64,000 bases of DNA. Origin: Candidatus Altimarinota bacterium. GTDB taxonomy: Bacteria; Patescibacteriota; Gracilibacteria; UBA4473. Below the pieces are notes generated by a model. It searched no databases and was not told where the DNA came from. It worked only from the letters and a program-made list of their open reading frames with translations. Each line of letters opens with the position of its first letter. Positions within the stretch are counted from its first letter, which is position 1. The stretch is taken from assembly GCA_021734395.1 (NCBI GenBank), contig JAIPJB010000002.1:1-64000 (forward strand), written 5' to 3'. This document shows, in pieces, positions 17,680 to 25,677 of the stretch. The position numbers and the translations under genes are program-made.

Positions 17680-19420
17680 CGAAAAACCGAACGGGTATCT
17701 CAATAGATTCTGCGTTTTCCGGTAGTCCGGAAGGATTACTTTTTTCGAGGATAAGCATTCCGGTATCGGTTTCTGGACGCTCAAATTCCAGAGACGTCTC
17801 AAATGGTACAAAGTCTTCGGTCATCCATTCGCCTTCTGCCTGAACAGAAGTCCTGATAATTCGATTGCCATTCCCATCCTGCAGTTCTAGAGGAAAACTC
17901 GCTTCAAAATACCATGGTCCTCTGGCTTTTCCAGACACCGTCAGGGGAGAAGAAATCTGCTGATTGGGAAGAGGATTCGCGACACGAATCATATCCGTCG
18001 AAACAGGATCATTCGGTTGATCTTCTCCATTCCCATCATCACCATTCATATCCGAAGAAAGAGTCGTCAGGCGATAAATCACTCCTCTGTCATCATCCGT
18101 AATGTACAAAATCCCTCCCGGCTGAGCTAAAAGATCCACCGGTCGTCCGAGAACATTGCCTTCTTCTGTCAGCCATCCACTGAGGAAGTCTTGCATTTCA
18201 CCCTCAGGGCGTGCTTGATCGTTGAGAGAAATACGGGCAACTTTGTACCCGACTTTATTGGAACGATTCCATGATCCGTGCAGCGCTACGAGTAAATCGA
18301 GTCGATATTCTGCAGGCCATCCCTCCTCTGGAATAAAAGTTAATCCTAGAGGCGCTACATGGGCGGGCAGATTAAAGACCGGAGCTTTTGTTTCTTCACA
18401 GAATGAAGCTTCCTTGTCGTGTTCAGAAGCAAACTCCGTATCGAATATCTGATCTCCGTAGCAATACGGCCAGCCATAGTGAGCATCTTGCTGAAGAATA
18501 TTGATCTCATCTGGTGGCAATGTGTCACCCAGATAATCGCGACCCATTTCGGTCACCCAAATATCGCCAAAGATAGGTTCTGTTGCGAAAAATACCGCGT
18601 TACGCAAACCCTCAGCAAAAAGTTCAAATTCTGATCCATCAGGATTCATTCTGTATACCGTCGCATATAAATCATTTTCTTCGATACAAGTATCACATGA
18701 ACTTCCGATTGAAATATAGATTTTGTCGTCCGGCCCCCAGTGCAGTGTTCGGGTAAAATGACGATCCCCTTCGGGAAACTCGGCTAAAACTTCTGGCGTG
18801 TCTTCTGTATAGAGCTGAACTCGCTTCAATGCTTCTTCTTCTGTAAAATATAAAACCGTGGGATTATAAGGATCGATCAGTAATCCATGAGGATTTTTCA
18901 GACCCCGAAAAATATCATCTATATTTTCGACACCTCCGTGATCATTGGTGGTAATCAGTGTAATAACTCCCTGATCCGTACGGCTGACCCAGTAATTTCC
19001 AAGACCATCAGGGCCTTCGATATCTCGCACTCCATCCAGATTGTCAGCCCAGATATCCAGCTTCATACCTTCGGGAACCGATAATGGTAAAGGGGTGTTA
19101 TTGACGCCGTGTGTCGAATTTTCTGCTGTGTCTTTTTTGGTATCGGAATCTTGAGAGGATTCAAATTGACACACCGGGACACAAACCGTCGTACAAACTT
19201 CTGCATCCGGAGCACAACTATTTCCACAGGGGTCAAATGTTCCATTTTTATTTTGACAATGCTGTCGAATCGCCGCCTCATCAGCTCCTTGGGTATAGAC
19301 AATTTTTTGATCAAAACGAGACTGAATCAATGTATCAATGTTTTGACCATTTTCCGGTGTATACGTGCATCCTGATAGAAGAAGGAGAAAAAAAACCGAT
19401 ATTGTTGAAAGTATTCTCAT
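17669..19420 (-). CDS. Cys-rich sugar-dehydrogenase-like propeller lipoprotein with Gmad2 domain
   Basis: 583 residues. Lipobox LSGC (Cys 18) follows a signal peptide. Residues 50-85 form a Cys-rich module with spacing C-x9-C-x3-C-x6-C-x3-C-x3-C, also found in the next gene. Residues about 110-465 resemble glucose/sorbosone-dehydrogenase beta-propellers (DPYNPTVLYFTEE, GRPVDLLAQPGGILYITDD). Residues about 480-575 look like a Gmad2 immunoglobulin-like domain (SSPLTVSGKARGPWYFEASF). It may oxidise a sugar or only bind one on the cell surface; whether PQQ is used is unknown. Confidence 0.8.
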   Translation of the reverse strand: MRILSTISVFFLLLLSGCTYTPENGQNIDTLIQSRFDQKIVYTQGADEAAIRQHCQNKNGTFDPCGNSCAPDAEVCTTVCVPVCQFESSQDSDTKKDTAENSTHGVNNTPLPLSVPEGMKLDIWADNLDGVRDIEGPDGLGNYWVSRTDQGVITLITTNDHGGVENIDDIFRGLKNPHGLLIDPYNPTVLYFTEEEALKRVQLYTEDTPEVLAEFPEGDRHFTRTLHWGPDDKIYISIGSSCDTCIEENDLYATVYRMNPDGSEFELFAEGLRNAVFFATEPIFGDIWVTEMGRDYLGDTLPPDEINILQQDAHYGWPYCYGDQIFDTEFASEHDKEASFCEETKAPVFNLPAHVAPLGLTFIPEEGWPAEYRLDLLVALHGSWNRSNKVGYKVARISLNDQARPEGEMQDFLSGWLTEEGNVLGRPVDLLAQPGGILYITDDDRGVIYRLTTLSSDMNGDDGNGEDQPNDPVSTDMIRVANPLPNQQISSPLTVSGKARGPWYFEASFPLELQDGNGNRIIRTSVQAEGEWMTEDFVPFETSLEFERPETDTGMLILEKSNPSGLPENAESIEIPVRFFDGK

Positions 19421-19465
19421 AAAAAAATGAAAAAGAATATATTTTTTATCTGAAAAAAGAACTTT

Positions 19466-20128
19466 TTATTCTGCACCAAAGGAAAACCAGCTTTTAATTG
19501 CCAGCCAGAAATCCACAAAGAAGTTGGTGTCTGTATCGACTTCTGTCTCAGCATCAACATCTGCCTCGGTATTACTCTCCATGTTTGCATCCGCATCAAC
19601 ATTCATGTTCGCTTCGGTTTCTGCTTCCATATTTTTCTCCATATTTCCATTCTTTTCTGTTCCCATATTTGCGTCAACTTCCATATTCATTTTTGCGTCT
19701 GTATCAACATCCAGCTCACAAACAGGGACACAGAGCGCTATACACATCGCATCATCCGGTCCACAACCACTTCCACAAGAGTCATAGGTTCCGCCTTGCT
19801 CTTCACAATGTTCTCGCGCTTCTTCCTCGGGAGCATCCTGAGAATATACGATTTTTGTTTCAAATTTATTTTCTATTAAAACATATCCCTCTCCATCAGG
19901 ATCAGTCTTAAAAGAATCTTCCGATTGGTTTTCCATTTTCATCTCTGCTTTTGTTTCAGCATCAATAGTGACACTGGCATCACTTTCCGCAGAGCCAGAG
20001 GAGTCCTCCATCATCATTTTCGCCTCCCCTTCTGTTTTTGAGTCGGCGTTTATTTGAGCTACGGCAAAAACAGGAGAAAAAGAAAAAAGAAACACCCCCA
20101 AAACGGTTCCGATAATATATCTATTCAT
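19466..20128 (-). CDS. secreted acidic Met-rich protein with the same six-Cys module
   Basis: 220 residues from the ATG at 20126-20128, which gives a signal peptide ending near VFAVAQ (about 25). The mature protein is very acidic and rich in Met, Asn, Glu and Asp, with irregular repeats of the type DANM/EAETEANM. In the middle lies C-x9-C-x3-C-x6-C-x3-C-x3-C with GPDDAMC and CVPVC, closely similar in sequence and identical in spacing to the module of the neighbouring propeller lipoprotein. A Trp/Phe-rich C-terminus (FWLAIKSWFSFG) could associate with the membrane. No function known; Met-rich acidic sequence could bind metal. Confidence 0.72.
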   Translation of the reverse strand: MNRYIIGTVLGVFLFSFSPVFAVAQINADSKTEGEAKMMMEDSSGSAESDASVTIDAETKAEMKMENQSEDSFKTDPDGEGYVLIENKFETKIVYSQDAPEEEAREHCEEQGGTYDSCGSGCGPDDAMCIALCVPVCELDVDTDAKMNMEVDANMGTEKNGNMEKNMEAETEANMNVDADANMESNTEADVDAETEVDTDTNFFVDFWLAIKSWFSFGAE

Positions 20129-20250
20129 AAATAAAGATCTTAAAATTAAAAAATCACTTTTGACGCTAGCAAAATGACTTCTCTCTGTCAAACACCCAAA
20201 AGAGAGCAAGACTTGAAAAAAATAAAAAACTGATTACGCTTCTCGCGTTC
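20129..20250. other. spacer upstream of tRNA-Gln(CTG)
   Basis: About 120 bases between the secreted protein start and the tRNA. I see no gene and no certain promoter; AT-rich tracts near 20140-20155 and 20215-20235 could serve the two divergent units. Confidence 0.3.
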
Positions 20251-20325
20251 TGGGGCGTAGCCAAGTGGTAAGGCAGTGGGTTCTGGTCCCACGATGCGTA
20301 GGTTCGAATCCTACCGCCCCAGCCA
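20251..20325 (+). tRNA. tRNA-Gln (anticodon CTG)
   Basis: Complete cloverleaf: acceptor TGGGGCG/CGCCCCA, anticodon stem GTGGG/CCCAC with loop TTCTGGT (anticodon CTG), T-arm GTAGG-TTCGAAT-CCTAC and encoded CCA (20323-20325). Except for the anticodon arm it is almost identical to tRNA-Gln(TTG) at 13786. Confidence 0.96.
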
Positions 20326-20735
20326 GCGCAAAAGGAAACAGGGCTTGTCCCTGTATTTTTTTGTGCCCGACCGAAGGTCGAAAGGATTTGAACCGAAAGG
20401 TTCGCTCTGAACCATTTTGCTTCGCAAAATGTGTGAAGAGTTTTCGATTCAAGTCCGCTAAAGCGGACACAGAGAGAATATCCTACCGCTACGAAATAGA
20501 AGGGATTCTACAACCGAAAGGTTCGATAATTTGTACCGACCCTGAGAGTAGTCGAATGGGGAGGATACAAATTCCTCGATTCAATTTTTGTAAAAAAATT
20601 GTGAGAGTATCCTACCGCCCCAGCCAGCGCAAAAGGAAACAGGGCTTGTCCCTGTATTTTTTTTGTGCCCGACCAAAAATTGAAGGAAAATTTGATCCCA
20701 AATTCTATAGATTTCATTACGAATCTCGCAAATAA
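20326..20735. repeat. duplicated tRNA-Gln tail and palindromic units
   Basis: A gene-free block. The sequence from ATCCTACC of the tRNA through CCA, hairpin and GTGCCCGACC (20308-20371) recurs at 20609-20673, offset 301 bp, as a direct repeat. Between the copies are AACCGAAAGGTT units, the palindrome CCGCTAAAGCGGAC (about 20454-20467), and the arms GATTTGTACC (reads ATAATTTGTACC here) and GGATACAAATT around CCCTGAGAGTAGTCGAAT. The unit resembles that at 200-440. Confidence 0.75.
20338..20362 (+). terminator. terminator of tRNA-Gln(CTG)
   Basis: Hairpin ACAGGG-CTTGT-CCCTGT followed by A and seven T. It is part of a block that recurs at 14006-14068 and 20609-20673. Confidence 0.85.
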
Positions 20736-20743
20736 AGAGTCCC

Positions 20744-20773
20744 TTGACTTGAGTTTTTATTAAAAAATAATAA
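20744..20773 (+). promoter_or_regulatory. promoter of the first leader-cassette gene
   Basis: TTGACT (20744-20749), 18 bp, TAATAA (20768-20773). The same arrangement, TTACTT-18-TAATAA, is found at 21713-21742 before the second cassette. The 85-nt leader after it is strongly conserved between the two copies and contains the palindrome AGAACATGTTCT just before the start codon. Confidence 0.6.
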
Positions 20774-20861
20774 AAATAGTAAGTTGTAAATAAACATGTA
20801 ATGGTTCGCTTGTATATGCGGTTTGTTTGCGTTTTAAATTATAAAAGAACATGTTCTCGGT

Positions 20862-21437
20862 ATGAAGTATTTTTATACGGCTTTCGCATTTTTCTTAGTT
20901 TCAATGATTTTTGCGCCACTCTCTATGGCACTTCAGCGAAACGTACATCTTGGAGCAAATCCTATCGACGGATCGTTTGCCATTGCTCTCTATGATGGAT
21001 CAAGAATTCTTCCCTTAAATTATTACCAAAAGGGAGATCCAGAAAAAGGATCATATAAGAATCTTATATTCACAAAAGCAAACACAAACACCAAGAAAAC
21101 CCAAAGAGCGCCCATTCAGCGGAATGTTCATCTTGGTTCCTTTTCTGTTGATGGATCGACAATTATAGCTCGATATAATGGAGCAAACGTTCTTCCATCA
21201 GATTATTATTTGGGGGTAGAAAAACAAGGATACTATGATGACTTCTTGTTTAAAAACTCAAACGCCACAATGCAAAAATATTCTCAAATGAAACTGGTGA
21301 GCCAATCATTTTTGGAAGCAAAAGAATACGAAGAAGACGAAATGAAATTTCTTCGAAAGGATTCTCATCATCGTCTTTCTCAACTTCCTTCTCGCTCACT
21401 TCGTCTTCTGTATGCTTGGGCAAACAAGTTTGAATAA
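20862..21437 (+). CDS. secreted protein with two internal repeats (leader cassette 1)
   Basis: 191 residues. Signal peptide MKYFYTAFAFFL... with cleavage near SMALQ (about 24). Two internal repeats start QRNVHLG at about 25 and 86, each continuing with DGS..IA.Y.G...LP..YY. The rest is charged (KEYEEDEMKF) and ends with an aromatic tail. No family recognised. The signal peptide and 5' leader are almost identical to those of the next gene although the mature proteins are unrelated. No Shine-Dalgarno sequence precedes the ATG. Confidence 0.75.
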   Translation: MKYFYTAFAFFLVSMIFAPLSMALQRNVHLGANPIDGSFAIALYDGSRILPLNYYQKGDPEKGSYKNLIFTKANTNTKKTQRAPIQRNVHLGSFSVDGSTIIARYNGANVLPSDYYLGVEKQGYYDDFLFKNSNATMQKYSQMKLVSQSFLEAKEYEEDEMKFLRKDSHHRLSQLPSRSLRLLYAWANKFE

Positions 21438-21712
21438 TATTTTCACAATTACAAAAAATCCTTCAAGAAAAACCTCGGAGGATTTTTTGCATTTCCCTTG
21501 TAAATTTCAATAAATCCAGCCATTCGGCTCATCCCGCGAAACGGGGTTTTCTCATGATCTGTGACCAGAGTGTTTTTGAATATGATAAAAGCGAGTCGAA
21601 TAGTTCTGAGTTTGACCGAAAGAGACAGAGAGAGCACCTCAATAGAAGACCAAAAGAAGATTTGACCCCGAATCTCATAAATCGTTACGGATCTCACGAA
21701 TAAAGAATCATC
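21438..21712. other. spacer with weak terminator and start of the duplicated block
   Basis: A hairpin with arms AAAATCC/GGATTTT at about 21457-21488 may terminate the upstream gene. From about 21650 (AGAAGATTTGACCCC) the sequence matches that before the first cassette (from about 20685), so the duplication includes about 60 bp upstream of the promoter. No gene is supported here. Confidence 0.45.
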
Positions 21713-21742
21713 TTACTTTGAATTTTTATTAAAAAATAATAA
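21713..21742 (+). promoter_or_regulatory. promoter of the second leader-cassette gene
   Basis: TTACTT (21713-21718), 18 bp, TAATAA (21737-21742), copied from the first cassette with a changed -35 box. The leader that follows, to the ATG at 21831, keeps GGAACATGTTCT and most other bases of copy 1. Confidence 0.55.
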
Positions 21743-21830
21743 AAATGACAAGTTGTAAATAAACATGTAATGGTTCGCTTGTATATGCGGTTTACTTGTG
21801 TTTCAAGTCATAAAGGAACATGTTCTCGGT

Positions 21831-22646
21831 ATGAAGTATTTTTATACGGCTTTCGCACTTTTTCTATTTGTTCAATTCGCTTTTGAAATACCAGTTTCTG
21901 CAATCTCTGCAAAAACAACACAACAAAATAGAGAAAAACTTTATTTGTTAGAACACAGCACGTTTAATCCTGAATTCCAAGGAGAAACTGCCGCCGAATC
22001 GAATGGCATCAATATTCTCAATGATCTTGACAGCGACGTTGGGGATCAGTATCGACTAGAACACAGTACCGCCAATCCTGAGTTTCAAGGAGAAACTTCT
22101 GCAGAATCAGATGGCATCAATGTTCGCAATGACTTTGGAAGCGATGCTGGAGATCAGTATCGACTAGAACACAGTACCGCCAATCCTGAGTTTCAAGGAG
22201 AAACTTCTGTAGAATCGAATGGCATCAATGTTCGCAATGACTTTGGAAGCGATGCTGGAGATCAGTATCGACTAGAACACAGTACCGCCAATCCTGAGTT
22301 TCAAGGAGAAACTTCTGCAGAATTAGACAATGTCAATATAAACGATGTTAATAGTAGTGCAGGAATTCAATATCGGCTAAAGCACAGCACCGCCAATCCA
22401 GAATTCCAAGGAAAAACATCTGTAGAACTCGATGAAGCCAGCATCTATAGATTAGAAAACAGCACGTTTAATACACAGTTTCAGAGGGAATACTCTCCTT
22501 TGGAGATCTATCCACCAAGAGTAAAAAATCGAAATACCGTTCTTTCTATCATAGAGAATGTTTTTTTGGGAAGAAATCGAGTCATACGACCATCCCTCCC
22601 ATCAATCAGAGCCGATTTTGGAGCTATCCGACCAGTAAACCAGTAA
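21831..22646 (+). CDS. secreted repeat protein (leader cassette 2)
   Basis: 271 residues from the ATG at 21831, which restores the signal peptide MKYFYTAFALFLF shared with the previous gene. The mature protein is built from about six repeats of roughly 36 residues: HST.NPEFQGET.(A/V)E(S/L).G.N...., each ending in DQY or similar. The middle three units are nearly identical at DNA level with a 108-bp period (about 22049, 22157, 22265); the last two are degenerate. Surface or adhesin-like function is inference. A strong bidirectional hairpin follows. Confidence 0.78.
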   Translation: MKYFYTAFALFLFVQFAFEIPVSAISAKTTQQNREKLYLLEHSTFNPEFQGETAAESNGINILNDLDSDVGDQYRLEHSTANPEFQGETSAESDGINVRNDFGSDAGDQYRLEHSTANPEFQGETSVESNGINVRNDFGSDAGDQYRLEHSTANPEFQGETSAELDNVNINDVNSSAGIQYRLKHSTANPEFQGKTSVELDEASIYRLENSTFNTQFQREYSPLEIYPPRVKNRNTVLSIIENVFLGRNRVIRPSLPSIRADFGAIRPVNQ

Positions 22647-22705
22647 AAAAAATACAAACAAATAAGTGATTTGAGTTCTTTCGTTCTCATTTCGAAACAA
22701 ATAAA

Positions 22706-22740
22706 GAAAAAATAGTACCCCCAAGGGGTGCTATTTTTTG
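22706..22740. terminator. bidirectional terminator
   Basis: Arms AAAAAATAGTACCCC and GGGGTGCTATTTTTT around CAA, with A-run on one side and T-run on the other. It serves both the repeat protein (+) and the acyltransferase-like gene (-). Confidence 0.85.
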
Positions 22741-23489
22741 AGAAAAGACAACATTATTCGAACCATCACAAAAAGCACCGGAAAATGAAGAACATAGACC
22801 CATAAAGCATTTCTCCCGCTCCACAAAAAAGGAGAAAGAATATTTGGTGGGGAAAGAGGAAAAAGATATGTTCGTTTGCCTTGAGGAAAAAGAAAGTGCC
22901 CCAAGAGACCTCCCCAAAAAATAGCCGCAAGCCACGGAATAAGCGGGAAGTAATCGGACCGAATCCAGTATTGAGGACTGGTGCCGATGATATATCCCCA
23001 CAGTGAATCTGTTGTGAAAAAATTATCTCCGTATATATGCACGAGTAAAATTCCTGCTCCACAAAGAAAGAGTGTCCATGCCCAGCGTATAAATGGCATA
23101 ACCAAAAGTATCCCCAATCCAATAAACGACAGCACGCCAAAAAAGATAATCCGATCAGGAGTAAAAATCATACTCAAAAACGTAACCCCTGCCCCAAGAA
23201 AAAGAAGGAGAAAAGCTCGTTTCGTATGGCGAAGATAAAATGCTTTCGAATACTTAGATTTCTGCCATGATAAAAATAAGCTTATCCCTACCAGAAGAAA
23301 AAAAGTATTTCGCACAATATCTCCAAAAAACTTCCATCCCCCAGAAAAAAGCGAATACGAGGTAATCTCATACCAATCTAGCAAATAAAACAGATGAAAA
23401 GCTATCATCCCCCAAACAGCCAGCCCCCGCAAAAAATCAATTTCCCAAAAACGATCTCCAAAAGATGTATATATGTTTTTCGTTTTCAT
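22731..23489 (-). CDS. DUF1624 / heparan-acetyltransferase-like membrane protein
   Basis: 252 residues from the ATG at 23487-23489 (MKTKNIYTSFGDRFWEIDFLRG); the longer frame adds 31 residues without support. Seven to eight hydrophobic segments. The N-terminal motif EIDFLRGLAVWGMIAFHLFY (about 14-33) with the conserved Asp, Arg and His is typical of DUF1624 and related acyltransferases that modify surface glycans. Target unknown. Confidence 0.78.
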   Translation of the reverse strand: MKTKNIYTSFGDRFWEIDFLRGLAVWGMIAFHLFYLLDWYEITSYSLFSGGWKFFGDIVRNTFFLLVGISLFLSWQKSKYSKAFYLRHTKRAFLLLFLGAGVTFLSMIFTPDRIIFFGVLSFIGLGILLVMPFIRWAWTLFLCGAGILLVHIYGDNFFTTDSLWGYIIGTSPQYWIRSDYFPLIPWLAAIFWGGLLGHFLFPQGKRTYLFPLSPPNILSPFLWSGRNALWVYVLHFPVLFVMVRIMLSFLKK

Positions 23490-23603
23490 TTTTAAATTTT
23501 CTGTAAAAAAAACGAACTTTTTTCTCTCTCTTGTTGCAAGCAAATATAAATGATTATAGGAAGAATTTCTTTTATTTTTCAATATGTTTTAAAGAGAAGT
23601 ATT

Positions 23604-23628
23604 TATTGAACACATTTTTTGTTCAATA
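23604..23628. repeat. 25-bp palindrome, copy 2 of 3
   Basis: Identical over all 25 bp to 15086-15110, again in a divergent intergenic region (between 23489 and 23689). Confidence 0.85.
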
Positions 23629-23688
23629 ATTGTTTGAGAGGGAGTCGAAAATTTGATATAGTCAGAATAGTTTCATTGTTTCTTTCTC

Positions 23689-24141
23689 ATGCAAATACCT
23701 CAGACACAGGTCGGTTTTGATATTCCCACGTATTTTGTAGTTCTCGACGGAACGACGGCAAAGTTTTTTTTGGCTCATCGTCATATTTTCGAACAACAAG
23801 ATGAATTTCAGACGGATGATTTTCAACTCGATGATACTGAAAAGAATATGACCGTCGATACCTCTACCGGCATCCATGATGGACTCGAAGATGAAAATAT
23901 AAAAAACAGAGTCCGACAAAAATTTTTTTCCAAAATTGCTCACATTCTCTTCAAAAGAAAGCAGGAAGGAAAATACAAAAAATTAATCGTCGTTCTCCCC
24001 CAAGAACATAAAAAAGAATTTCTCGAGAAACTCCATCCGGAAGTATCGAGCATTCTCAGTCAGGTGATTCCCAAAATCATGACCAAAACAAAATCCGATG
24101 AGCTTTTGACTCAGCTGCAAAAAACACGAAAAGATGCTTAG
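23689..24141 (+). CDS. host-attachment-protein-like (baeRF-related) protein
   Basis: 150 residues. The pattern YFVVLDGTTAKFFLAH (about 15-30), the E/D-rich middle, then KFFSKIAHIL, KKLIVVLPQEHKKEFLEKL (about 100-118) and a KIMTKTKSDELLTQL end resemble the host attachment protein/baeRF family, which is related to eRF1 domain folds. The name comes from one symbiont; the biochemical role is not settled. A TATAGT box about 25 nt upstream suggests its own promoter. The stop overlaps that of hflX by 4 nt. Confidence 0.68.
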   Translation: MQIPQTQVGFDIPTYFVVLDGTTAKFFLAHRHIFEQQDEFQTDDFQLDDTEKNMTVDTSTGIHDGLEDENIKNRVRQKFFSKIAHILFKRKQEGKYKKLIVVLPQEHKKEFLEKLHPEVSSILSQVIPKIMTKTKSDELLTQLQKTRKDA

Positions 24142-25265
24142 GCAAGAGCCAGAGATTTTTTATCCAGAATGCACGATATTTTTCGTTTGAGAAAATTCAG
24201 ATTTTTTTCGCGCATACAGGAAATCAATATTGGGCTGTGCTGAGCATACGCTCCAGAAAAATCTTCAAAATCAAAATTTTGAGCGACATCCATTTTATTG
24301 CAGACGTACAGCTGTGGCATATCTTCACACCCCAGTTGTTGCAGAATTTCTTGGACGACCTGAATTTTCTGTTGGTATTTGGGATCGCTGATATCGATCA
24401 CATGCAGGAGTAAATCTGCATTGCGCGCTTCTTCCAATGTCGTCAGAAAGGAGGAAATAAGTGTCGGCGGGACATCAGCAATAAATCCAATCGTATCCGC
24501 CACCAGTACTTCCTGATCCGAATCCGGTAGCCAGGTTTTCCCGATACGCGTGTCGAGCGTGGTAAAAAGTGCATTATTGGCCACGACATTTTCTTTTTCT
24601 GTGAGGAGTTGCATCAGAGAAGACTTTCCCGCATTGGTATAGCCAATGAGTGAAATCGTCGGGAGACCGTTTTTGATGCGGCGATGACGCTGAGCAGAAT
24701 GGGTTCGCTGGAGTGTCTGTATTTTTTTGTCGATCTGTTTGATCTGGGAGCGAATGTGTCGCTTTTCCGCTTCGATTCCTTTTTCTCCTGGTCCTCGAGT
24801 TCCGATTCCCGCTCCAGCTCGCTCAAAAAGGGTTGTCGCCTGACGCGCATAAAGTTTGGGAATCTCGTGCTGGAGACGTGCGAGTTTAATTTGTAATTGC
24901 GCCAACCGCGAAGAAGCATGCTTGTCAAAGATACCGAGAATCAGATCCGTCCGATCCCACAGCATTTTTTTAGGAAAAGCATGCTGAAGGTGCAGGTATT
25001 GATTGGGCTTGAGGAGGCCGTTGACAATCACTAGATCAATATCTTTTTCTTTCGCGATCATTGAAGCTTCTTGGATTTTTCCCGTACCCAAAAATGTCTT
25101 CGCCGAAGGTCGTCCGCGCTTTTGGATGATTTTTTTGATGACAATCCCTCCAGCCGTACGAATAAGATTCCGTAATTCGACGAGGCGTTCTTCCGCATCT
25201 TCACGCGAAACACCCTTATCCACGATGTCGAGGATAAGAGTTCTGAGAATTCGGGGACGCGCCAT
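24138..25265 (-). CDS. hflX: GTPase HflX
   Basis: 375 residues. N-terminal HflX domain with RGRPSAKTFLGTGKIQE (about 50-66) and GERGPGEKGIE-like sequence (GTRGPGEKGIEAEKRHI), followed by a coiled coil and the G domain with GYTNAGKSS (about 205-213), DTIGFIADVPPTLISSF and NKMD. HflX splits or rescues stalled and heat-damaged 70S ribosomes. Confidence 0.95.
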   Translation of the reverse strand: MARPRILRTLILDIVDKGVSREDAEERLVELRNLIRTAGGIVIKKIIQKRGRPSAKTFLGTGKIQEASMIAKEKDIDLVIVNGLLKPNQYLHLQHAFPKKMLWDRTDLILGIFDKHASSRLAQLQIKLARLQHEIPKLYARQATTLFERAGAGIGTRGPGEKGIEAEKRHIRSQIKQIDKKIQTLQRTHSAQRHRRIKNGLPTISLIGYTNAGKSSLMQLLTEKENVVANNALFTTLDTRIGKTWLPDSDQEVLVADTIGFIADVPPTLISSFLTTLEEARNADLLLHVIDISDPKYQQKIQVVQEILQQLGCEDMPQLYVCNKMDVAQNFDFEDFSGAYAQHSPILISCMREKNLNFLKRKISCILDKKSLALA

Positions 25266-25332
25266 GCGGGAGGAGTGAGAAAATTATTGTTCGATTTGAT
25301 TATGACCAGAGAAAAGAAAATTTCAAGATGTC

Positions 25333-25359
25333 TTGACGAAAGAAAAAATAAGTTATAAA
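25333..25359 (+). promoter_or_regulatory. promoter and hairpin leader of a 54-residue membrane peptide
   Basis: TTGACG (25333-25338) and TATAAA (25354-25359) form a promoter with a short 15-bp spacer. The roughly 75-nt leader holds the hairpin GAGAAAG-ACGTT-CTTTCTC near 25401-25420, then the consensus Shine-Dalgarno GGAGGTGA. Confidence 0.5.
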
Positions 25360-25441
25360 AAGAAACATGTTCTTTGGAATTTCGGAGCATTTCAGGAGAA
25401 AGACGTTCTTTCTCTCACAAAAAAAATCACGGAGGTGAATT

Positions 25442-25606
25442 ATGCGAGAAACAAAACACACAGGATTAAAAGTTTTTGGATTTGTGGCAATACTCGCTCT
25501 TATTATTTGGTATTTTTTTGCACTACCAAATAATGAGAATATAAATCCAGCCGTAGATTCAACGGTGCCTCCCTATCTTGATACACTAAAGACTCCTCCC
25601 TACTAA
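25442..25606 (+). CDS. 54-residue single-pass membrane peptide
   Basis: ATG at 25442 is preceded by GGAGGTGA with a 6-nt spacing, one of the strongest ribosome-binding sites in the window, although most genes here lack one. The product has a short basic N-terminus, one hydrophobic helix (about residues 11-29, FGFVAILALIIWYFFALP) and a short Asn/Pro-rich outside tail ending PPY. No family recognised. Hairpin CTCCCGA/TCGGGAG follows at 25617-25647 without a clear T-run. Confidence 0.68.
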   Translation: MRETKHTGLKVFGFVAILALIIWYFFALPNNENINPAVDSTVPPYLDTLKTPPY

Positions 25607-25616
25607 ACATTCCTTC

Positions 25617-25647
25617 TCCCGAGGCCTTGCAAAAGTGCTTCGGGAGA
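25617..25647 (+). terminator. hairpin after the 54-residue peptide
   Basis: Arms CTCCCGA and TCGGGAG with a partly paired interior; no T-tract, so it may be an mRNA 3' stabiliser or a Rho-type end instead of an intrinsic terminator. Confidence 0.45.
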
Positions 25648-25677
25648 TGAATTTCGAGAGAAATCCAAACGTCTTTC

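Noticed and set aside
21449-21697. 82-codon minus-strand ORF between the two cassettes
   Set aside because: It covers a terminator and the duplicated promoter block; no protein features.
22040-22380. Regular direct repeats that could suggest a CRISPR array
   Set aside because: The repeats are 108 bp, in frame, without unique spacers, and encode a repetitive protein.
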